Notes: generated by a model not told the origin, from the letters alone. A stretch of 64,000 nucleotides of DNA from CAZQHK01 sp964593455 (GCA_964593455.1 CAZQHK010000004.1:62001-126000); one strand, 5' to 3'. Positions 18,457 through 27,324 are shown, counted from the stretch's first letter. Numbers and translations are program-made.

Positions 18457-19845
18457 GTGAGCAGAATAAACATTCTCTTTACCACCTCCGCGGCACCTGA
18501 AAAGAGCCCGTTTTTCACTACTGAAAAGCGGCCGCCGCTGGGTGTGGGGTTCATGATATCCCTGCTGAAAAACCAGGGACACACCGTATTCTTCATCGAT
18601 AATTACCTGAAACCGTCACGCTTCATCGAGGAAGGATACCTTCAAAAAAACCGGATCGACTACGTAGGAATCTATGCCAATACCATCTGTTACCGGGACA
18701 CGCTGAGAATGTTCAACGCCATCGAACAGCTCCGTCAGAAAGGAGTTTGGCAGGGGAAAATCATCGTGGGCGGACCTCATACGGCGGTAGCCCCCCAGAC
18801 CATCCCGGAGTTTGTCGACCATATCGTCCTGGGTGAAGGTGAACAGGCGATACAGGACATCCTGGATGGGACAACATCGGACAGGATTATCAGGCACCCC
18901 CGCCTGGAAGACCTGGACTCCCTGCCCTTTCAACCGTGGGACATCTTTACCGCGCTGCCGTACGATTTCACCTGCCCGTGGATGGATATTCAACCGGTCT
19001 TCACCATGAACACCAGTCGGGGGTGTATGTACACGTGTAATTTTTGTTCCGCCAGCGTCATCTGGGAAAGGAAATACACCTGTTTCAGCGCCGAGCGGAT
19101 TATCGCCGAAATAGAGTATCTCATCCGCGAGCACCAGGCGAAAGGGATTTATTTCCGGGAAGACCATTTCACCCTCTCAAACAAACGTACCCAGCAGTTC
19201 TGCCAGTCTTTGCTGGATAAAAGCATCTCCATCTCCTGGGCCTGTGAGACACGGGTTGACAACCTGGACGAAGAGCTGATCGAATTGATGAGCAAATCGG
19301 GATGCCGGGCTCTTTACCTGGGAGTCGAAAGCGGCAGCCAGCGCATGCTGGATGTCATGAAGAAAGGTATCACGGTCGATCAGATAAAAAACGTCATTAC
19401 CTGGTGCCACAACTTTAATATCAGAACCTACTGCAGCCTTATCACCGGGCTGCCCGGCGAAACCCATGAAGATTACCGGCTGACTAAACAGCTGATGGAA
19501 GAGCTCAAACCGTATAAGTACAGTTTCAACGTCTTTGTGGGAATTCCCGGAAGCCCCCTCTACAAACACGTAGTGGAGAAAAACCTCTACGAACACATGG
19601 ATGATTTGAAACTGGCTTATCTACCAGGATATAACGTTAAAACCAGGTTGTTTTACGATCGTGACAGTAAAGAACTGGTCGATCATACGTTTTTAAAATC
19701 AACCGAATTCGACCGGAAACTGAAAAAAGAGCTCTGGAGAAGAACCATCGGGAGGTGGGCGGGGATAGTGCGTAAATGTATCGGCCGCATGCTTCCTTCC
19801 CCGCTAAAAGAAAGAATAAAGTCATGGATACAAAAGTCCGGCTGA
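18457..19845 (+). CDS. B12-binding-like radical SAM protein
   Basis: 462 aa, GTG start. Residues 1-150 resemble a cobalamin-binding-like Rossmann domain (PPLGVGFMISLLKNQGH, IIVGGPHTA, VLGEGEQAI) but lack a clear DxHxxG base-off motif. The radical SAM core follows with CMYTCNFC (CxxxCxxC), then LYLGVESGSQRMLDVMKKG and ITGLPGETHEDY. Such proteins in glycan operons do methylations or unusual C-C chemistry. The leader contains TAGAAAGT, found before several other genes here. It ends 22 nt inside the next gene. Confidence 0.83.
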   Translation: MSRINILFTTSAAPEKSPFFTTEKRPPLGVGFMISLLKNQGHTVFFIDNYLKPSRFIEEGYLQKNRIDYVGIYANTICYRDTLRMFNAIEQLRQKGVWQGKIIVGGPHTAVAPQTIPEFVDHIVLGEGEQAIQDILDGTTSDRIIRHPRLEDLDSLPFQPWDIFTALPYDFTCPWMDIQPVFTMNTSRGCMYTCNFCSASVIWERKYTCFSAERIIAEIEYLIREHQAKGIYFREDHFTLSNKRTQQFCQSLLDKSISISWACETRVDNLDEELIELMSKSGCRALYLGVESGSQRMLDVMKKGITVDQIKNVITWCHNFNIRTYCSLITGLPGETHEDYRLTKQLMEELKPYKYSFNVFVGIPGSPLYKHVVEKNLYEHMDDLKLAYLPGYNVKTRLFYDRDSKELVDHTFLKSTEFDRKLKKELWRRTIGRWAGIVRKCIGRMLPSPLKERIKSWIQKSG

Positions 19846-21734
19846 CTGTTCTGATGTCTGTTTTCAATGGAGAAAACTATGTCTCCAAAGCCATTGACAG
19901 CATCCGCTGTCAAACCTGGCGCGATTTTGAATTTATCATTATCAACGACTGTTCAACCGATGGAACCGCTGAAATACTTCAGGCCTACACCGATCCCCGG
20001 ATACGAATACTCGAAAACACAGAGAACATAGGTTTGACCAGATCGCTGAACCGGGGGTTGGCCGAAGCCGAAGGGGAGTACATTGCCAGGATGGACGCGG
20101 ATGATATCTCCCTACCCGAACGGTTGGAAAAGCAAGTTGCGTTTCTCAACCGGAACGAGAATGTCGGACTGGTAGGATCAAATTTCTTTCGAATCGATGA
20201 AAAAGGGAATATTCTTCACGCGGTAAAACAATGGGCAAGCAACGAGGAAATAAAAAACCGGTTACTTAAAAGCAACAAGTTTGCCCATGGTTCGGTCATG
20301 TTCAGAAAAGCCTGCATAGACACAGTCGGGCCGTACCGGCTGGCGTTCGTATCGTCGCAAGACTATGATCTGTGGCTTCGCATATCAGAGTGCTTCGACG
20401 TGGCTAATATCACGGAGTTTCTTTATAAGTGGAGGCTGGAGATAGGATCCATCTCCGTGGCCAGGAGGAGTGGGCAAGACCGGCTGGCCGCTTTGGCGAA
20501 AGAGCTGGCCGGGGAAAGGAAACGCCACGGCCAAGACCGCCTGCAAATAGCCGACGAAAGAGGAAACCATCTCTCCCTGGAAGATCAACCAGAAGATCAT
20601 CGCGCAGCCACCGGGGCCGATATCGTCCAGGGATACAATTATTGGGCTCGCAAACTCCTGGTCAACCGAAACTTTGGTTATTGTTTTCGCATGCTTCTAA
20701 AATCACTGGGGAGAAAACCGTTTTACAGCCAAACATGGCTGCTTGTTCTTAAACTGCTTTATATCAGCGCTCTGAACACGGTCAAACGCCAGTTTAAACC
20801 ACCGGTTAATTGCTCTTTTTCCATCGAAGATATCGGACCCGGAACCGATTACTTTGAACACCTCGATCAAACATCGGTTATCGCTCACACAGCCGTTTTC
20901 GGGACCGATCCGGAAACGCCGGCAGCGTCTGTTATCATCGTTACCTTCAACCCGTCTCAAAAACTGCTCAAACGATGTCTCCGGACATTACATACCCAGA
21001 CTGGAGCCGGCCAAAACCGTTTTGAGGTACTGCTGATCGACAATAACAGCCGGATAGCTATTGAAGAAACAGTGAAAGGATTTAACCTCAGGTATATCAA
21101 GCTTAGAGAAAACTACGGTCTTTCCCTGGCCAGAAATGTCGGGATACTCCAGGCCAGGGCTCCTATCCTCATTTTCTTGGATGATGATGCGATTCCCGCC
21201 AGCAACTTTATAGAGGAGCATCTTAAAGCTCACCAGGAGCTTTCAATTCACGGACTCCGAGGAAGATGCCTGCCCCGTTCTCCATCCGTGTACAATTGCC
21301 TGCAGCACCATTACGACCTGGGGGACCGGATCATACCGAACTACATCGATCTGGAAGGCAACTCGTCATTCAAAAATGATATTCTCCTGACCGTCGGCGG
21401 TTTCAATCCCGAACTGAAAGGGGCGGGAGGCGGTGAAGGGACCGAGCTTTCCTACCGGATAATAAATCATTGCCGGGACCGGGATAAGCTCATCTATTAT
21501 CCAAACGCCGTGATCTACCACGACTATGCCACCGGCTTTATAAAATATCTCATAAAAAAACTGCGTCACGCCCGTTACCGGGAAATACGGAAAGAGCGGT
21601 TTCCCGATATATTCGAGTTCGTTTCCCGGTACGAACGTCCGGTAACCTATCCTACCCCCCCAGGGGTTATTTCCCGAGCCAGGCTCAAGATAATAAGGAA
21701 ATCGGTTAAACTGCTGGTTCGCTTGTTCACCTGA
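19824..21734 (+). CDS. tandem family 2 glycosyltransferase (two GT-A domains)
   Basis: 636 aa starting at ATG 19824, overlapping the radical SAM gene by 22 nt. First GT2 domain: VLMSVFNGENYVSKAIDSI, INDCSTDGT and the metal site ARMDADDI. Second GT2 domain from about residue 360: SVIIVTFNPSQKLLKRCL, LIDNNS, FLDDDAIPA and late GGGEGTELSYRI. A charged linker of about 150 residues joins them. Two catalytic domains in one chain suggest a bifunctional chain-building or polymerising enzyme. Last gene of the plus-strand glycan operon. Confidence 0.87.
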   Translation: MDTKVRLTVLMSVFNGENYVSKAIDSIRCQTWRDFEFIIINDCSTDGTAEILQAYTDPRIRILENTENIGLTRSLNRGLAEAEGEYIARMDADDISLPERLEKQVAFLNRNENVGLVGSNFFRIDEKGNILHAVKQWASNEEIKNRLLKSNKFAHGSVMFRKACIDTVGPYRLAFVSSQDYDLWLRISECFDVANITEFLYKWRLEIGSISVARRSGQDRLAALAKELAGERKRHGQDRLQIADERGNHLSLEDQPEDHRAATGADIVQGYNYWARKLLVNRNFGYCFRMLLKSLGRKPFYSQTWLLVLKLLYISALNTVKRQFKPPVNCSFSIEDIGPGTDYFEHLDQTSVIAHTAVFGTDPETPAASVIIVTFNPSQKLLKRCLRTLHTQTGAGQNRFEVLLIDNNSRIAIEETVKGFNLRYIKLRENYGLSLARNVGILQARAPILIFLDDDAIPASNFIEEHLKAHQELSIHGLRGRCLPRSPSVYNCLQHHYDLGDRIIPNYIDLEGNSSFKNDILLTVGGFNPELKGAGGGEGTELSYRIINHCRDRDKLIYYPNAVIYHDYATGFIKYLIKKLRHARYREIRKERFPDIFEFVSRYERPVTYPTPPGVISRARLKIIRKSVKLLVRLFT

Positions 21735-21769
21735 CCGGTCAAGTCCGGACACCTTTTCCGGCTAAAAAC

Positions 21770-22234
21770 CTACTCGTCTTCCATATCCCGGAGTCTGTCT
21801 ACAGATAACCGGACCGCTTCCTGCAAAAGCTCCAGGCAGGCATAGTAGGCGTCGTCAGGATGTCCGAGCGGGTCTTCTATTTCCGGGTCACCGTCAAGAC
21901 CGGCAAACTCCTTGAGCAAGTAAATCTTTTCTTCCACCCCGGGCGCGATAGACAATATCTCGTCACGGTGACGGTACTCCATCACCAGTATCAGGTCTGC
22001 TTCACGAACCATATCCGGGGTAGTCTTCAAAGCTTCATGGCCGGCCGCGTCGATACCCTGGTCCCGGTAAATTAACTCCAGCACGCCGTATACCCGGTAC
22101 CATGGTTGAGCCCTGGTTCCGGAAGAGAAAACCTGGATACCGTCGAGACCGGCAGACCGGATCGCCTGCTTAAGCAGCGAGCAGGAAAGCACGCTGCGGC
22201 ATATGTTCCCGGTACACACGGTCATGATTCTCAT
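21770..22234 (-). CDS. low-molecular-weight protein-tyrosine phosphatase
   Basis: 154 aa. The P-loop VCTGNICRS starts at residue 6 and the general acid lies in EDPLGHPDDAY, both as in the LMW-PTP family (Wzb, YwlE). In polysaccharide loci such enzymes remove phosphate from tyrosine or arginine kinases that control export. No such kinase is seen in the window. It converges with the glycosyltransferase gene and closes the glycan region. Confidence 0.88.
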   Translation of the reverse strand: MRIMTVCTGNICRSVLSCSLLKQAIRSAGLDGIQVFSSGTRAQPWYRVYGVLELIYRDQGIDAAGHEALKTTPDMVREADLILVMEYRHRDEILSIAPGVEEKIYLLKEFAGLDGDPEIEDPLGHPDDAYYACLELLQEAVRLSVDRLRDMEDE

Positions 22235-22317
22235 GGCTGCTATTCACCTCAACGAGTACCCTAGCAGACCCCACCGGCCTTCGTCAACGTCAGTCGGCTC
22301 TCTTCTCCCGGAAATAA

Positions 22318-22492
22318 CCCGAATAATTCACAAATAATCTGCTGCGGCTCGAAAATGACTGCACCTACTGCGTTGCACTTGAAAAATGTTCTCAACGTAC
22401 CTACGGGTACGCCTCCGAGCATTTTTCTGCATGCGCCTTGTATCTGCAGCCATTTTCTTCACCTCGCTACGAAGATTTGTGAATTATTCGGG
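22318..22492. mobile_element. 175-bp nested palindromic element (MITE-like)
   Basis: Perfect 18-bp terminal inverted repeats (22318-22335 and 22475-22492, the left one beginning CCCGAATAATTCAC). Inside, further nested inverted pairs exist: GAAAATG/CATTTTC with TGCA/TGCA near 22353 and 22450, and GAAAAATG...GTACC against GGTAC...CATTTTTC around a central turn near 22403. No ORF. It ends 20 bp before the promoter of the AbrB/FliG_C gene. It looks like a non-autonomous element or a folded RNA gene. Confidence 0.7.
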
Positions 22493-22512
22493 ATAAAAAA
22501 CAATCCATCATA

Positions 22513-22541
22513 TTGACAGATTGAAGTATATACTTTATATT
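22513..22541 (+). promoter_or_regulatory. sigma70-type promoter of the AbrB/FliG_C gene
   Basis: TTGACA (22513-22518), 17-nt spacer, TATATT (22536-22541), 35 nt before the ATG at 22576. The right end of the palindromic element is only 20 nt upstream. Confidence 0.72.
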
Positions 22542-22575
22542 TATATTGTAATTACTTTTGAGAGGAGAACATCTA

Positions 22576-22983
22576 ATGAAGATATCCATTATTCGAATCG
22601 GAAATTCAAAGGGAATAAGGATTCCACAAGCCATTCTGCAGCAGTGTCAGATTGAAGAAGAGGTGGACCTCGATATAATTGGAAGAACTATCAAGCTCAC
22701 ACCTGTAGAGAAGAGGAAGTACGATATGACCTTTCAAAACATCTCCCGAATGAACGATCAAGACATCCAGTCAATGTTGAAAAGAGTAGATCTCACTACT
22801 CTGGCTTTCTCCCTGGTCGGAGCTGACAAAACGATAGTAGAGCGGATATTCCGAAACATGTCCCAACGAGCGGCCAATCTAGCACAATCGGAGATCGACC
22901 GTCTAAGCGGTATGGATCCCAAACAACTGATTATTGAAATGCATCGAGCACGGATAAATAACGCAATCCAGGAAATTCAATAA
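22576..22983 (+). CDS. SpoVT/AbrB domain fused to a FliG C-terminal-like domain
   Basis: 135 aa, ATG 22576 behind GAGGAG. Residues 1-46 form a MazE/SpoVT-AbrB swapped-hairpin DNA-binding domain (IIRIGNSKGIRIPQAIL, then EEEVDLDIIGRTIKLTP). Residues 52-135 resemble the helical FliG family core, with MNDQDIQSMLKRVDLTTLAF matching the 'D..IQ..LREVD...LA.ALKG' region, IFRNMSQRAANL matching 'IF.NMSKRAAE.L', and a final helix like 'EAQ..IV..IR.L'. FliG is the flagellar switch protein. No flagellar gene or MazF-type toxin is nearby. Possibly a transcription factor using a FliG fold to oligomerise; function unknown. Confidence 0.75.
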   Translation: MKISIIRIGNSKGIRIPQAILQQCQIEEEVDLDIIGRTIKLTPVEKRKYDMTFQNISRMNDQDIQSMLKRVDLTTLAFSLVGADKTIVERIFRNMSQRAANLAQSEIDRLSGMDPKQLIIEMHRARINNAIQEIQ

Positions 22984-23057
22984 TGATTGGCTGAAAATCT
23001 ATTAAGCATGGTCATTTTACAGATAAAATAACCGCACACAAGTGAAAGGAAAAAGAA

Positions 23058-23612
23058 ATGAAAATTATAAGACATATCGGTTCGATGGCTTTCATCCTGG
23101 GCATTTTCACCGTTATATTCGTCGGAGTACCGTGGCACATGATGGCTCAGAATGATCCGGTGATACCCCTGTGGCTGAGGACAGCTGTTTTCTGTCTCCT
23201 GGGAGGATTTATCGTAGTCATGCTAACCGTAGCCCTGGAGCAATTGATAAACAGGCCGGCCCCGGAAACTCCGCCTTCGGAGGAAGCCGATCAATCCGTT
23301 CTGCTGCTGAACTCCGATAAAATCCCCGGCCGGACGACCAACGAAGTTCTCGGTCTAGTCCAGGGACACACGGTGTACGCCATCTGGCTTGGCAAAGACC
23401 TATCCTCTATTGTCAGACTGATTCTCGGAGGCGAACTGGTCGAGTACACGGAGATGATGGGACAAGCCCGGATAATGGCTACCAACAAGATGGTGGCTCA
23501 AGCAAAAGAGGTTGGAGCAAACGCCATCGTCAACGTCCGTTACATGACCACCAGTGTCATCGGCAGCGCCGCCGAACTCCTGGTATACGGCACCGCCGTG
23601 AAACTGAGTTGA
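23058..23612 (+). CDS. membrane protein with YbjQ / UPF0145 domain
   Basis: 184 aa. Two hydrophobic segments (about 7-26 and 38-62) are followed by a YbjQ-type heavy-metal-binding-like domain (VLGLVQGHTVYAIWLGKDL, GGELVEYTEMM, ARIMATNKMVAQAKEVGANAIVNVRY). Free-standing YbjQ proteins form pentamers; their role is not settled. The membrane fusion is a common variant. GAAAGGA site before the ATG; it may share the transcript of the AbrB/FliG_C gene 74 nt upstream. Confidence 0.8.
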   Translation: MKIIRHIGSMAFILGIFTVIFVGVPWHMMAQNDPVIPLWLRTAVFCLLGGFIVVMLTVALEQLINRPAPETPPSEEADQSVLLLNSDKIPGRTTNEVLGLVQGHTVYAIWLGKDLSSIVRLILGGELVEYTEMMGQARIMATNKMVAQAKEVGANAIVNVRYMTTSVIGSAAELLVYGTAVKLS

Positions 23613-23665
23613 GAATGTAGTTATTAGATTGAGATGTGTAAACAACACAAAGTCACGCCGAGCGA

Positions 23666-23693
23666 GCGCCTTTGCGAAGCAAACAGCCAAGCG
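23666..23693 (+). repeat. direct repeat, copy 1 (copy 2 at 23930-23957)
   Basis: GCGCCTTTGC-A/G-AAGCAAACAGCC-A/G-AGCG occurs at both places with two differences in 28 bases, and each copy contains the mini-hairpin TTTGC-3nt-GCAAA. The copies are 264 bp apart. Confidence 0.65.
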
Positions 23694-24033
23694 AAGAAGA
23701 GACATCCGTAATCAGAGAAGCACTAAGAGAAACATCACTTTTCAAACTTGAGATTATGAGATTGAGATGTTAAGCAAGCGTAGGAAAAGGACCCTATGAG
23801 GTCTTTCCGATCCTACACATCAGCGCTGCATTGTCCAGTAACAAAGCTCATCTGTCCCGCCCTGAGGTCATACAAAAACCACACTACCCCGCATCCAATC
23901 CCCCAGCAACCAAAGTCCCACCAGGCTCAGCGCCTTTGCAAAGCAAACAGCCGAGCGGAAGAAAAACAGCAGTAACCAAACCTATACAAGGCGAAGCATC
24001 TTTTTATGAGCCTGTCTTACAAATAAACATTGA

Positions 24034-24164
24034 GTTGAGGTTTGGAGTCTCTGTACGAGGGCATAACCCGAACGGAGGCGCGCCAGCGCCGTGACGCCCG
24101 AAGGGTACGAAGCCAGGATGGCTTCGTATGATGCGTCCCTCGGGAAGAGACTCAAAGCCTCAAC
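24034..24164. repeat. 131-bp multi-stem palindromic element
   Basis: Outer arms of 19 bp with two mismatches (24034-24052 GTTGAGGTTTGGAGTCTCT; 24146-24164). GAGGG and CCCTC pair inside them. Two inner hairpins stand on this base: GGCGC-GCCA-GCGCC near 24077-24090, and a perfect 10-bp stem TACGAAGCCA-GGA-TGGCTTCGTA at 24106-24128. The three-way or four-way fold could be a structured RNA or a folded-DNA element. Confidence 0.65.
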
Positions 24165-24303
24165 AAAAGAAACAACCAAGCGCAGCCAAACACGTTGCAG
24201 AGACCGCTGCTGGACTTTTTTGGGTTCACCGAGGTAGGATTATAGATATATCAAGCCTTTGAACACGTCCGGAACCAGACTGAAACATGGAAGAGGAATC
24301 AGC

Positions 24304-26955
24304 GTGGAGATCATCATCAGCCATCTCGGCACAGACTTCGATGGTCTGGCCTCCATGGTGGCCGCTCGCAAACTCCATCCCCGGGCCCAACTGGTGTTCA
24401 CCGGGGCACAGGAGCGCAATGTCCGTGAGTTCATGACCCTCTACCGCCATCTCATTGAGACCACCCGTGAGAAGTACATCGATTTCGACCAGGTCCGGAA
24501 GTTGATCATCGTCGACACCCAGCACACCTCACGGCTTGGAAAATTTGCTTCGCTGCCCGGAAAAGAAGGAGTAGAAGTCATCATCTACGATCACCACCCG
24601 GAGTGCTTGCAAGACATAAAACCTGCGGCTGCCTATGTGAAAGAGTACGGGGCCACGGTAACTATCCTACTCCAGGAGATCAAGAGGCGGGCTATTCCTA
24701 TCTCGGCCTTTGAAGCGACGCTGTTTACCCTGGGAATCTATGAAGATACTTCATCTCTTACTGCTACTTCGGTAACGACAAACGACCTGGAGGCAGTAGC
24801 TTATCTTCTGAAATGCGGAGCCAGCCTGGCCATGGTCACAGACTTTATCAGCCGCGAACTCACCCAGGAACAAATCAAACTTCTCAACCAACTTTTGACC
24901 AATACGGAAACTTATTTCATCAACGGCACGGAGATCGCAATCACCACCGCGGAAACCGGTGTATTCGTCCAGGATTTGTCTCTTCTTACCCACAAGCTGA
25001 AGGATATCGAAAACCTCAGCGTGGTTTTTTGCATCGCTCGAATGGGAAACCGTATTCACATGGTGGGAAGAAGCAAGATAGAAGAGGTGAATGTCGGTCA
25101 GATATTGAACGCCTTCGGCGGCGGTGGGCATCCCACTGCCAGTTCAGCGATTATTAAGGATACCCAGTACTCGGTTGAACAGATAAGGGAACAGTTGATC
25201 CAGCTGCTGTTCAACGAAGTCAAACCGATCATGACCGCAGCGGAGATTATGACTGCCCCGGTAAAAACAATCAACCTGACCACTCCTATCCGGGAAGCCA
25301 AGAAGATTGCCGCCTGTTTCAACCTCAAGGGATTGCCGGTCATGAGAAGTGGTAAATTGGTGGGAGTAATCACCGGTTCTGACATGGATAAAGCTATCCA
25401 CCACCGGCTGGGTCATGCCCCGGTGAAAGGATTCATGTCTTCCGATATCATCACTATCACTCCAGATACTACCCTGTCGAGAATCCAGAAAATGATGATC
25501 AAGCACAATATCGGGCGGCTCCCAGTTATGAAAAGCGGTAAATTAGTGGGTATTGTCACCCGGACCGATCTCTTACGGGTGCTCCACGACGACTTGCTTA
25601 AAAAGCCATTCTCCAAGTACGATCTTGAACATGACGAACACCTGGTTTCCAGCCGCAATATCGCCGACCTGATGAAACTCAATCTGCAGAAAAAACTCTA
25701 CAAATTGTTGGTTCGAATCGGAAAAACAGGTGATAAAGAAGAATTACCAACGTACATCGTCGGCGGGTTTGTGAGGGATCTGCTCCTCAATGTTAAAAAC
25801 TTGGATATTGACATCGTGGTTGAAGGAAATGGTGTCATGTTCGCCAGAAAACTGGCCAGGGTACTGGGAGGACGCGCCAGCATACACAAGAAATTCAAAA
25901 CCGGAGTGGTCCTGTTGCCGGACGGATTCAGGATTGATATCGCTTCGGCCCGCTTCGAAATATATGAGTACCCGGCCGCACTACCCCAGGTGGAAACCGG
26001 TTCCATCAGGAACGATCTTTATCGGAGAGATTTTACCATTAACGCACTGGCGGTTCAGATCAATAGCGACAACTTTGGTAACCTTCTGGACTTTTTCGGA
26101 GGACAGAATGATCTCAAGGGAAGTGTCATCCGCGTCCTTCACAACCTCAGTTTCATCGACGATCCTACCCGCATATTCCGGGCCGTGCGTTTCGAGCAAC
26201 GTTACAATTTCCGCATAGGCGATCACACCCTGCATTTTATTGAGAACTCGGTCAACCTCAACTTGCTTGACCGTCTTTCCTATCCGCGGGTATGGAACGA
26301 GATCTCCCACATCTTCATGGAACCAAAACCGCTTAAGGCAATCAAACGGTTGAACATGCTCGGAATACTGCGGTACATCCATCCTGGTATTTCGCTGGAC
26401 AAGAAGCTGATTCTTACCTTGCGCAATGTCCAAACCATGATCAAATGGTTTTCCAATACCTTTTCCGATAGCAATCTGAAAATCCACCTCATATATATGG
26501 CGGCGCTCCTGTCCGGGCTGGACGAGTCCGAGATTATGCTGGTGCTGGAGAAGTTCCGTTTCTCAAAACGTGATCAGGACATCGTCAAACGAGCCGCATT
26601 GAACACCGCCACCCTGCTAGCGACTTTGCGCAAAGCGGTGAAACCAAGTGATCTCATAGAAATTCAAGAGAATGTTCCTCTGGAGATTCTGCTCATAGCT
26701 AAAGCCAAAGCACATGACGTTTCAACCAAAAGGAAGATAACCCGGTACCTCAAAGAACTACGGTTCGTAAAGACCTGCGTAGACGGCAATGCTCTGATCG
26801 AGGAAGGAGTGGAGCAAGGTCCCGGTATTTCCGATATTTTACGGGAGATTCGGTATGCCTGGGCCGATGGAAAAATAAGCAGTACGGAAGAAGAACAAAA
26901 TCTTATGATGGAAATAATTGCTGCTAGAAAAAAGGAGAAAAGTCCGGAAAAATAG
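24304..26955 (+). CDS. CCA-adding tRNA nucleotidyltransferase with DHH, DHHA1 and two CBS domains
   Basis: 883 aa from GTG 24304 (AGAGGA 7 nt upstream). In order: DHH domain (ISHLGTDFDGLASMVAARKL; YDHHPE), DHHA1 (GGGGHPTASSAII), two CBS domains (FNLKGLPVMRSGKLVGVITG and HNIGRLPVMKSGKLVGIVTR), then a poly(A)-polymerase/CCA head (YIVGGFVRDLLL; LDIDIVVEG) with RNA-binding tail. It adds or repairs the CCA end of tRNA. This long architecture is known from several anaerobic and thermophilic phyla. The DHH part may be a phosphodiesterase acting on nucleotides or on the tRNA end. Confidence 0.92.
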   Translation: MEIIISHLGTDFDGLASMVAARKLHPRAQLVFTGAQERNVREFMTLYRHLIETTREKYIDFDQVRKLIIVDTQHTSRLGKFASLPGKEGVEVIIYDHHPECLQDIKPAAAYVKEYGATVTILLQEIKRRAIPISAFEATLFTLGIYEDTSSLTATSVTTNDLEAVAYLLKCGASLAMVTDFISRELTQEQIKLLNQLLTNTETYFINGTEIAITTAETGVFVQDLSLLTHKLKDIENLSVVFCIARMGNRIHMVGRSKIEEVNVGQILNAFGGGGHPTASSAIIKDTQYSVEQIREQLIQLLFNEVKPIMTAAEIMTAPVKTINLTTPIREAKKIAACFNLKGLPVMRSGKLVGVITGSDMDKAIHHRLGHAPVKGFMSSDIITITPDTTLSRIQKMMIKHNIGRLPVMKSGKLVGIVTRTDLLRVLHDDLLKKPFSKYDLEHDEHLVSSRNIADLMKLNLQKKLYKLLVRIGKTGDKEELPTYIVGGFVRDLLLNVKNLDIDIVVEGNGVMFARKLARVLGGRASIHKKFKTGVVLLPDGFRIDIASARFEIYEYPAALPQVETGSIRNDLYRRDFTINALAVQINSDNFGNLLDFFGGQNDLKGSVIRVLHNLSFIDDPTRIFRAVRFEQRYNFRIGDHTLHFIENSVNLNLLDRLSYPRVWNEISHIFMEPKPLKAIKRLNMLGILRYIHPGISLDKKLILTLRNVQTMIKWFSNTFSDSNLKIHLIYMAALLSGLDESEIMLVLEKFRFSKRDQDIVKRAALNTATLLATLRKAVKPSDLIEIQENVPLEILLIAKAKAHDVSTKRKITRYLKELRFVKTCVDGNALIEEGVEQGPGISDILREIRYAWADGKISSTEEEQNLMMEIIAARKKEKSPEK

Positions 26956-26986
26956 CCGGGACTATTGCCGAAATTGGTTGTAAATA

Positions 26987-27187
26987 TCAGAGTTTGATCA
27001 CGTTCGTGGCATGTTTTCCTTTTGGGCTTACGCCTATTTCAAATTCTACCGTTTGACCTTCTTCAAGCGATTTGAATTCTTCGTCTTCAATGGCCGAGTA
27101 GTGCACGAAGATGTCCTGCCCGTCTTCGGTAGAAATAAAACCAAACCCCTTCCGTTCATTGAACCATTTCACCCGGCCTTGAGGCAT
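26987..27187 (-). CDS. cspA: CspA-family cold-shock protein
   Basis: 66 aa starting at ATG 27187 behind GGGAGGT. The OB-fold RNA-binding motifs RNP1 (KGFGFI) and RNP2 (DIFVH) are intact; MPQGRVKWFNERKG is a textbook start. It binds single-stranded nucleic acid and melts mRNA structure. Convergent with the CCA-adding enzyme; single-gene transcript from the promoter at 27236-27264. Confidence 0.95.
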   Translation of the reverse strand: MPQGRVKWFNERKGFGFISTEDGQDIFVHYSAIEDEEFKSLEEGQTVEFEIGVSPKGKHATNVIKL

Positions 27188-27235
27188 GCTTTTACCTCCC
27201 TTCACGCTGAATTCGTATAAATTATGGTACCTGGA

Positions 27236-27264
27236 TATATACCAAAAAGGACTGTGATAATCAA
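27236..27264 (-). promoter_or_regulatory. sigma70-type promoter of cspA
   Basis: Minus strand TTGATT (27264-27259), 17 nt, TATATA (27241-27236), 49 nt before the cspA ATG. Confidence 0.6.
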
Positions 27265-27294
27265 GCAATACGTGAGTAAAGGGCGGCGTCCGCC

Positions 27295-27324
27295 TTGCGG
27301 TTAAAAATATATAAATGGTATAAT
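27295..27324 (+). promoter_or_regulatory. sigma70-type promoter of the GGDEF-TPR gene
   Basis: TTGCGG (27295-27300), 18 nt, TATAAT (27319-27324) preceded by TGG (extended -10), 47 nt before the ATG at 27371. Confidence 0.65.

Larger units (their letters stand above)
23613..24303. other. 690-bp intergenic region rich in repeats
   Basis: No convincing coding frame. It holds a 28-bp direct repeat (23666-23693 and 23930-23957), repeated GATTGAGATGT segments near 23627 and 23760, an imperfect hairpin at about 23782-23817, and the 131-bp palindromic element at 24034-24164. It looks like a landing zone of small elements. Confidence 0.6.

Noticed and set aside
22576..22983. MazE-type antitoxin of a toxin-antitoxin pair
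   Set aside because: The N-terminal domain fits, but no MazF-like toxin lies next to it and the C-terminal half resembles FliG rather than a toxin-binding tail.
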